From Pandoraea terrigena (lineage in GTDB: Bacteria > Pseudomonadota > Gammaproteobacteria > Burkholderiales > Burkholderiaceae): a DNA stretch of 64,000 nucleotides. The DNA is taken from NCBI RefSeq assembly GCF_902459705.1, contig NZ_CABPRU010000001.1, positions 434,001 to 498,000 on the forward strand, given 5' to 3'. Below, in pieces: positions 58,331-64,000 of this stretch. The position numbers and the translations under genes are program-made. The notes below the pieces were generated by a model that searched no databases, was not told the origin of the DNA, and saw only the letters and a list, made by a program, of their open reading frames with translations. Positions within the stretch are counted from its first letter, which is position 1. Each line of letters begins with the position of its first letter.

Positions 58331-58908
58331 AAGAATGTTTTCCTTGTTAGGGACAAGAAGATTGAAACAAAAATCCGGCATTGGGGACGGTGCCTCGGGT
58401 ATCCCCCGTTTGCGAGGCACGAACTACCGAGTCTGCAACGCGGATTTTTTGCGGACTTTCGGAGAAGGCACAACGAGTGCGAGCTTTCCGTCGGTAGTGG
58501 TGGCGCCAGTTTGCGTACCGCTGCGAAGGCATTGCGATACGTCTTGTCGCACTCCCGTCAACCGGAGCCGCGCAGTGTGACACCGGACATGGCGGCCCAA
58601 GCCATCACGCGATTCTGAAAGTTTTCGCCTTGGGACGTCACTCGATGTCGACGGGACGAACCGGACGCTGTGTAGCGCGATCCGAATGGAGGGGAGTCAT
58701 CGACCGGCCGGTACGCTTGATGGGCCTGGCGTGCGCGCGATAGGCGCGGCACAGCAGTACGCCCATTGCGGGGATATGGGACGCCCGCCGAAGCGAGCGT
58801 TTTCAAGGGAGGCCAGGTCACGCTTACAAGACGAACGCGCGTGCAATGCCCCCGCGATGCCGGGGGGACTTTGCGCAATGTCCTAAGAATCAATTACCTC
58901 GCTATCGC
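58331..58908. other. Gene-poor gap between two XRE regulators
   Basis: Apart from the promoter region of the first XRE gene, I see nothing with coding or RNA signs in these 578 bases. Confidence 0.5.
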
Positions 58909-59697
58909 TCACTCTTCATCGCCGGTGGGGAAACGCCGCGAGTCGTCGCGCGAGATGGCATCTGCTCTGGCGGGATTGACCTGCGTGACGGATGTGTCAT
59001 GGCCGGGTGGCGGAGGGTGGCCCGGTTCGTGGCGGCGGGCACTGAGGTGGGGGGTGTCGGTGCCGTCGGCGACGCGATACGCATCGGCCCTCGGCACGGC
59101 GAGTTGAAGGTGCGCGGGAAACCCTGTATCGAACCCCGGGGCGGTGGTTGTGCGTCGGGCGGCGTTGGAGAGGGCTGCGGGCGGGGTGTCGGCGTCGTCG
59201 CGGTCATCGACGTCATCGAGATTCTCGGCGTCATCGACGTCGGCGCGCGCATCGCGCACGTCGCCACAGGCACCACCTTGTGCGACGGACGATGGCCTGC
59301 CGTGGTCGGCGCAGCCGTCGGTGTCTGAAGGCGGCGCCGCCTGGCTCAGGCGAGAGCTGAGGCTTCGGATAATCTCGGCGAGCCAGACTTGATCGCGATT
59401 CTCGAGGCGGCACAGCGAACGGCTGATTTGCGGTAGCGGTGTGCGTTCGGACAGCACCGTCGTGTCCGCGGTACCGGTCGCCTTTGCAAAGCGCAACATC
59501 TCGGACGAGGGCACGCCGAGCGTATCGGCCAGTACGCAGATGTTGACGAGGGCGACATTGCGTCGACCACGCTCGATGCCGCTGACGTACGAGCGTGCCA
59601 GACCGCTTTCGAGCGCCAGCTTTTCCTGCGACCAGCCACGCGCCTTGCGCAAACAGGCCAGGTGGTCTCCGAACAGCGCGAGTGGATTCGATTGCAT
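58909..59697 (-). CDS. XRE-family transcriptional regulator (paralogue 2, long tail)
   Basis: A 262-residue protein. Its first 110 residues parallel paralogue 1 (LACLRKARGWSQEKLALESG, then LARSYVSGIERGRRNVAL; later LENRDQVWLAEIIRSLSSRL). A 150-residue tail with Asp/Ala/Pro/His-rich low complexity (DADVDDAENLDDVDDRDDAD-like region) has no match in paralogue 1. The tail may be disordered or the result of a changed stop. GGAG stands before the ATG. Confidence 0.8.
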   Translation of the reverse strand: MQSNPLALFGDHLACLRKARGWSQEKLALESGLARSYVSGIERGRRNVALVNICVLADTLGVPSSEMLRFAKATGTADTTVLSERTPLPQISRSLCRLENRDQVWLAEIIRSLSSRLSQAAPPSDTDGCADHGRPSSVAQGGACGDVRDARADVDDAENLDDVDDRDDADTPPAALSNAARRTTTAPGFDTGFPAHLQLAVPRADAYRVADGTDTPHLSARRHEPGHPPPPGHDTSVTQVNPARADAISRDDSRRFPTGDEE

Positions 59698-59880
59698 GGC
59701 GGAACTCCGTTGACGAGTCACACAGCGTAATCAATCCCCCCGCGCCTTGCGACGTTATATCGCTTTCCTCCCCATGCGTTACAGGCGGGCCTCTATACAG
59801 AGTCGGTGACCGCGATAGCGCGAAATTTATCGGACGATTCCCAATTCATGGGGCGACGTCCGCGCATGCGACGGCATCGG

Positions 59881-59940
59881 CACACGAGACGGCATCAGCA
59901 CACGAGACGACATCAGCACACGAGACGACATCAGCACATC
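59881..59940. repeat. 18-bp direct tandem repeat, three copies plus a partial
   Basis: The unit CACACGAGACGRCATCAG occurs at 59881, 59899 and 59917, with a partial at 59935 (CACATC); a degenerate earlier copy may precede it. It lies in the non-coding gap 59698-60001, which shows no gene. Copies 2 and 3 are identical. Confidence 0.85.
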
Positions 59941-60001
59941 CGGCAGCGCGAGCCCATCGAACCGCGTCGGCATTGGCATTGGCGTTGGCCAATGGAGCCG
60001 A

Positions 60002-60247
60002 TCAGCGCTGGCAGAGGCGCGTGAGTGCGCTACGCAGGACGGCGGGCAGCGCGGCCGCGAAGCCGAACGGGCGTGAAAGCGTGGCCAGCCCCTCGCCATT
60101 GAGCACGCGAGCGCCTTCCAGGTGGGTGGCCAGCCGGCAGAAATCTTCTCGATTCATACCAACGCGCTGGCATGCGATATCGAGCTGCTTCAGATCGCTC
60201 GGATGCAGCGCGAGGGTGAGGGTGATGTGCTCTGGGGCGGTCTTCAT
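60002..60247 (-). CDS. Small RHH-like hypothetical protein
   Basis: An 81-residue protein. ITLTLALHPSDLKQLDIACQ, then RVGMNREDFCRLA, has the strand-helix-helix pattern of ribbon-helix-helix DNA-binding proteins; the C-terminal half is not typical. ATG 60247 is used; a TTG at 60256 is also possible. Confidence 0.5.
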   Translation of the reverse strand: MKTAPEHITLTLALHPSDLKQLDIACQRVGMNREDFCRLATHLEGARVLNGEGLATLSRPFGFAAALPAVLRSALTRLCQR

Positions 60248-60490
60248 GTCTGCCAATTCTATTTCTCGTGTTCAAAACATTGGGCATGCCGCGCGGATGA
60301 TGGCGCATGCCAAAGCGCCCACGCGATAACGCAGGCGAGCGTAATCCGACGGCGCGCGTTGGCGGGCGTCGGAGGGGCTAATGCAACGCGTGGGCAATAC
60401 GAGGCTGTGGGCGCGAAATGGGCCGCCCGAGCGGTGGGCGGCGGTACGGCGCTAACGCGTGAGAGCGATGCCTCGTAACGGCGGGGAGGG

Positions 60491-60697
60491 ATGACTCTCT
60501 ATCCGGCCATGACAACTGCGCCGGAATACAGCATGAGTACTGCTGGCTACGACTTCAGGTACAACGAAAATTCACCACGACTTACCGAGCGGCGACGAAC
60601 AACTTCGGTGCTGCAAACGTTGGCCAGCAGCGGCTGGCCAGCGCCGGATTACGCGGCATTCTTGAGGCGAATGCGCGAGCAAGGGGTACGGCGATGA
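60491..60697 (+). CDS. Small hypothetical protein
   Basis: A 68-residue frame starting MTLYPAMTTAPEYSMSTAGY and ending LRRMREQGVRR. GGGGAGGG stands directly against the ATG, too close; an internal start (60533) with GGA upstream is possible. No family recognised. Confidence 0.35.
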   Translation: MTLYPAMTTAPEYSMSTAGYDFRYNENSPRLTERRRTTSVLQTLASSGWPAPDYAAFLRRMREQGVRR

Positions 60698-61145
60698 CTG
60701 CGGCGATATCGCAAGACACGTGCGACTTGGGTCGCCGCTGCGGTGCGTGCCGCAGCGCGCTTCAATTGCATGACACGTGCCACCGTTGCGGTGACGGCGA
60801 GCGTCGCGGCTCCCAGCCAAATAACGAAAATCACAACACATCTCCCTAAACGACGGCAGCGCTGCGTGACCACAGTGCGAGCGACACCGGAGCGCGTCGA
60901 ACGCCAGGGCAACTCAAAAGACGTGGAAGCCATCGGTTGCGAGCGCAACAAATTTCAATAGAGATGGATTCTAAATAAATTCCCTAATAGGGTAAATACT
61001 TAATATAGTGAATTGTGTATATTTCCAGACAGAGGAATCGCAATTATCCAAACAGTCGTTTGAATTTCAAGTGCCTAAATTCATTGGGAAATTCGGCCCA
61101 AACCCGCATGCCTCCACGCGTTCGGGCCAATCACGGGGAAGGGAA
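60698..61145. other. AT-rich gene-free stretch before the porin gene end
   Basis: No gene is supported. About 60955-61030 is markedly AT-rich compared with the surroundings. It lies downstream of the porin gene on the minus strand. Confidence 0.5.
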
Positions 61146-62357
61146 TCAGAAGCTGTGCTTCAGGCCCATGCCGACCAGCAATTGCGTACGCGCCCCCGCG
61201 TTGAAGCCGTACGAGCCGACGGATGCGGTGGCTTCCACGGTTTCGCCGCGATGCAGCGTCTTGCCGATGGCCTGCTGATAGCCTCCGATGACGTAGGTCG
61301 ACGTGCGCTTGGATAGCGCGTACGTGACGCCGGCGTTGAACTGGTTGTAGTGAGCGCCGAGGTTGCGCGCACCACGCATCCGCGTGTAGCTATAGCCGAC
61401 GCCGGTGTTGATCGCCGGTGTCAAGGCATACGTGGCGAATGCGTTCACCGTGTCGAATGTCGCCGTACCGGTGAATTCCGAGAGACCATCGCTCGCGTAC
61501 TGGGCATTCGAATACGACAGCCCAAGGATCGCCGGGCCGACGGCGTACTTTCCGCCCACGCGGGCGATGCGTACCTTGCTCGCCGTACGGAAGCCACTGT
61601 TGATCGGCGAGTTGAACAGCGAGCCCGCGCTGCTGGTCCACTCGCGATAGCCGTAGTCCGAATGCGTCGGTCCCGCCCGCTTGTTGCCACCGTCCGCAAA
61701 GAAGAAGCCGGCGCCGAGCGCGAACGGACCGTTGCTGTAGGCGCCGGCCAAGCCATACGACCGGCCTGCGCCGGTCTCACCGGCAACGTTGCCCGACGCG
61801 TACATGCCTTCGAACTGCAGGCCGCCAACGTTGGGCGTGGCGTAGCGGATCGCGTTGTTGATGCGCGCGCCGTTGTCGTAGTTGTCGACGTCGCCCGGCG
61901 TCGCGAAGAAGCCGCCGAAGTACCCGTCGGCGGTCATCCCCTGCACGAGATTGACGACCGGGTCGTACTGTCGGCCGATCGTCACTTCGCCCCATTCGGT
62001 GCCTTTCAGGCCAACGATGGCCTTGCGTCCGAACGCGCGGCCGCCGTTACCCATCTCGCCGTTGACGGCGTTGAAGCCGCTTTCGATCTGGAACAGCGCC
62101 GAGAGACCTTGCCCCAGCGACTCCGTGCCGCGCAGGCCCCAGCGGCTGCCGGAGATGATGTTGCTCGTGATCATCGACCGCGACTGCGGGCCATTGAAGG
62201 TCGCCGTGTGATTGGCGTGAACGAATCCGGAATCGATCGTGCCGTAGAGGGTGACGTCGCTGTGCGCATTGGCGCCGGCAGGCAGCGCCAGGAGCGTGAG
62301 GGTGGCGGCGAGCGCAAGGGCGCGCGGGCCGGTGAACGAGTGAGGACGTTGATTCAT
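61146..62357 (-). CDS. General porin (Burkholderia type)
   Basis: A 403-residue outer-membrane porin. Signal peptide to about residue 31 (PAGANA), mature start HSDVTLYGTIDSGFVHANHT, GSRWGLRGTESLGQGLSALF, QIESGFN, and the C-terminal GMGLKHSF with final Phe. It is a member of the same family as the porin at 47.9 kb but of a different subgroup. Confidence 0.93.
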   Translation of the reverse strand: MNQRPHSFTGPRALALAATLTLLALPAGANAHSDVTLYGTIDSGFVHANHTATFNGPQSRSMITSNIISGSRWGLRGTESLGQGLSALFQIESGFNAVNGEMGNGGRAFGRKAIVGLKGTEWGEVTIGRQYDPVVNLVQGMTADGYFGGFFATPGDVDNYDNGARINNAIRYATPNVGGLQFEGMYASGNVAGETGAGRSYGLAGAYSNGPFALGAGFFFADGGNKRAGPTHSDYGYREWTSSAGSLFNSPINSGFRTASKVRIARVGGKYAVGPAILGLSYSNAQYASDGLSEFTGTATFDTVNAFATYALTPAINTGVGYSYTRMRGARNLGAHYNQFNAGVTYALSKRTSTYVIGGYQQAIGKTLHRGETVEATASVGSYGFNAGARTQLLVGMGLKHSF

Positions 62358-62406
62358 GGTGTCGAGCGCTTAGTCGCGCATGGTTGAAATCGACACCGAG
62401 AATATT

Positions 62407-62445
62407 TCCGAACACCTATTCGGATTCCTTATGAAAATTCCGAAT
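62407..62445. promoter_or_regulatory. Repeated TTCGGA/TCCGAA half-sites before the porin gene
   Basis: TCCGAA at 62407, TTCGGA at 62419 and TCCGAA at 62440 lie 50-90 bases upstream of the porin ATG, forming two overlapping inverted repeats (spacers 6 and 15 bases). The rest of 62358-62732 shows only the hairpin at 62692. Confidence 0.45.
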
Positions 62446-62691
62446 GTATTGAACGCTGCATGGCCGCGGCCGCCTGTCGGTGGCGCTGCCAAAGTTTCTA
62501 GGAACGGTCCTCAAAAATCACCGTGTAATACCGCAGTAAGCGGGAGCCTGCACGGATCCGCCCTGCGCGAGTGGGTGCGGGCGGCGCGAACACCGACGCC
62601 AACGCCTGCCGCGCACATGTGTTCATCGATCGTTTGGCGTTGACGTTGACGTTGCCCGTGACACTCGCGTCGCCTGCCTGCCTGCCGGCTG

Positions 62692-62716
62692 GCGCTCCGG
62701 CGGCCTGCCGGAGCGC
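62692..62716. terminator. Hairpin after the carboxylase gene
   Basis: GCGCTCCGGC and GCCGGAGCGC form a perfect 10-bp stem with a 5-base loop, 16 bases after the carboxylase stop. No T run follows. Confidence 0.55.
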
Positions 62717-62732
62717 AGCCAGCGAACGACAG

Positions 62733-64000
62733 CTATCGCTTGAACGCCAGCAACTGGGCGCCTTCCGGCACCTGATCGCCGACGGCGTACAGCACCTCTT
62801 CGATCTCGCCGTCCACGGGGGCGCTGATGGTGTGCTCCATCTTCATCGCCTCCATCACGAGCAGCGGCGCGCCTTTCTCGACCTTCGTGCCGGCTTGCGC
62901 CAACACGGCGATGACCTTGCCCGGCATCGGCGCCGTCAGCCGCCCCTCGCCCCCTTCCTGTGCTCCGGCCTGGGCCAGCGGATCGTGCCATCGCAATACC
63001 CACGACTGGCCGTCGGCGAAGACGTGCGCGGCGTCGTGTTCGAAGTCGACGTGCCCCTGGACGCGCCGCTCGCCGAGCGTCACGCGGTACACCCCGGCGT
63101 CGTGGGCATAGCGATACGGATACGTCTGCCCGTCGACGGTGAGCGTGCTGGCCTGCGGCCCGCTCGAGAGGCGCACGGACAGCCGCGTCTCGCCGTGGTC
63201 GAATGCGAGGGTGCGGTGGTAGTCGCCGTTCAGGCGCCAGCCTGTGGCGAGTTGCCAGGGCGAGTGGTGATCGATGCTGTCCTGGTACTTGCGGCGGCCG
63301 ATCACGGTTTCGCGAGCCAGCTGTGCGGCGACGGCCAGCGCCAGCGTGGTCGCAGGCACCGGGGCGGCGGCCGGGAACAATGTGTCGCGATGACGCTCGA
63401 TCAGGCCGGTGTCCAGATCGGCCGCGGAGAAGGGCTCGCTGGCGACCAATCGTCCGAGGAACGCGATGTTCGTTTGCACGCCGACCACGCGGTACTGGCC
63501 CAGCGCGCGGCGCATGCGTGCGAGCGCTTCGTCGCGGTCGCTGCCCCACACGATCAGCTTGGCGATCATCGGATCGTAGAAGGGCGAGATGGTGTCGCCC
63601 TCGCGCACGCCCGAGTCGATGCGTACCGCGGCCGGCGCGTCGGCGCCGCCGATCTCGAACTGGACCGCCGCGGGCGGACGCAACGTGCAGAGGGTGCCCG
63701 TCGACGGCAGGAAGTTGTTATCCGGGTTCTCGGCGTAGATCCGGGCTTCGAGCGCATGGCCGTGAATGCGCAACGCGTCCTGCTTGCGCGGCAACGGTTC
63801 ACCCGCGGCCACGCGCAATTGCCATTCCACCAGATCGAGTCCGGTGATCATCTCGGTGACCGGATGCTCGACCTGCAGGCGCGTGTTCATTTCCATGAAG
63901 TAGAACGAGCCGTCCTGATTGGCGATGAACTCGACCGTGCCCGCACCGACATAACCCACGGCCCGCGCGGCGTTACAGGCGGCCTCGCCCATGGCGCGGC
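62733..64000 (-). CDS. Biotin-dependent acyl-CoA carboxylase alpha subunit (methylcrotonyl-CoA type likely), cut by window end
   Basis: The last 422 residues or so of an alpha subunit. Visible are the end of the ATP-grasp domain (FYFMEMNTRLQVEHPVTEMI), the biotin carboxylase C-terminal domain (GHALEARIYAENPDNNFLPS), a middle domain, and the C-terminal biotinyl domain with the biotin lysine in VMEAMKMEHT. The domain set fits methylcrotonyl-CoA or propionyl/acetyl-CoA carboxylases; HMG-CoA lyase at 54 kb favours methylcrotonyl-CoA and leucine breakdown, but this is inference. Confidence 0.9.
   Translation of the reverse strand, partial: RAMGEAACNAARAVGYVGAGTVEFIANQDGSFYFMEMNTRLQVEHPVTEMITGLDLVEWQLRVAAGEPLPRKQDALRIHGHALEARIYAENPDNNFLPSTGTLCTLRPPAAVQFEIGGADAPAAVRIDSGVREGDTISPFYDPMIAKLIVWGSDRDEALARMRRALGQYRVVGVQTNIAFLGRLVASEPFSAADLDTGLIERHRDTLFPAAAPVPATTLALAVAAQLARETVIGRRKYQDSIDHHSPWQLATGWRLNGDYHRTLAFDHGETRLSVRLSSGPQASTLTVDGQTYPYRYAHDAGVYRVTLGERRVQGHVDFEHDAAHVFADGQSWVLRWHDPLAQAGAQEGGEGRLTAPMPGKVIAVLAQAGTKVEKGAPLLVMEAMKMEHTISAPVDGEIEEVLYAVGDQVPEGAQLLAFKR

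Noticed and set aside
59881-59940. CRISPR array
   Set aside because: The 18-bp units are directly joined with no spacers, and no cas gene is near.

Overview
The window is GC-rich chromosomal DNA of a betaproteobacterium in the Burkholderiaceae, most likely a Pandoraea- or Burkholderia-like species. The evidence is codon use, OmpC-like Burkholderia-type porins, the many LysR regulators, a second (N-type) ATP synthase operon, and a split leucine-catabolism gene set. I see no phage, insertion sequence, CRISPR array or rRNA operon. The region reads as ordinary chromosome with several accessory stress and metabolic modules.

Layout. Positions 1-8.6 kb: the end of a saccharopine-dehydrogenase-like gene, a cysteine desulfurase, a fluoride riboswitch followed by a CLC-F type fluoride antiporter, a DUF72 protein, a UvrD/Rep helicase and small envelope or unknown genes. 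8.8-13.1 kb: a secreted lipase-like hydrolase, a DUF308 membrane protein with a cysteine-peptidase-like tail, and argG. 13.2-19.9 kb: LysR/EamA, a GST-flavin protein operon with a divergent LysR gene, a small secreted protein, tRNA-Val and a NYN protein. 20-24 kb: a flavin monooxygenase/DUF2783/MFS catabolic operon with a divergent MarR gene. 24.2-28.6 kb: a Tat-exported phosphoesterase, LysR, DsbA-like and NAD(P)-binding proteins. 28.7-31.3 kb: an ada/2OG-oxygenase/alkB alkylation-repair operon. 31.3-34.3 kb: copCD, divergent from a COG0523 metal GTPase across two related palindromes.

34.4-41.9 kb is a low-oxygen module: a CBS-BON protein and the complete convergent N-ATPase operon atpDCQRBEFAG. 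Each is preceded by an FNR/ANR-type box placed about 41 bp before its likely start of transcription. 42-50 kb: pirin, PhzF, YigZ, small membrane/secreted proteins, a porin and 3-hydroxybutyryl-CoA dehydrogenase. 50.4-57.8 kb: nitronate monooxygenase, MBL hydrolase, MaoC, DUF1289, YbaK, HMG-CoA lyase, GhrA, YaeQ and an alpha/beta hydrolase. 57.9-60.7 kb: two paralogous XRE regulators and small genes in gene-poor DNA with an 18-bp tandem repeat. 61.1-64 kb: a second porin and the C-terminal part of a biotin-dependent acyl-CoA carboxylase, which with HMG-CoA lyase points to leucine degradation.

Most notable signals: the fluoride riboswitch/CLC-F pair, two intergenic stretches that look like unannotated structured RNAs (about 51.60-51.73 kb on + and 45.96-46.12 kb on -), the ANR-type control shared by the N-ATPase and CBS genes, and long palindromes at the copC/COG0523, MarR and porin promoters.
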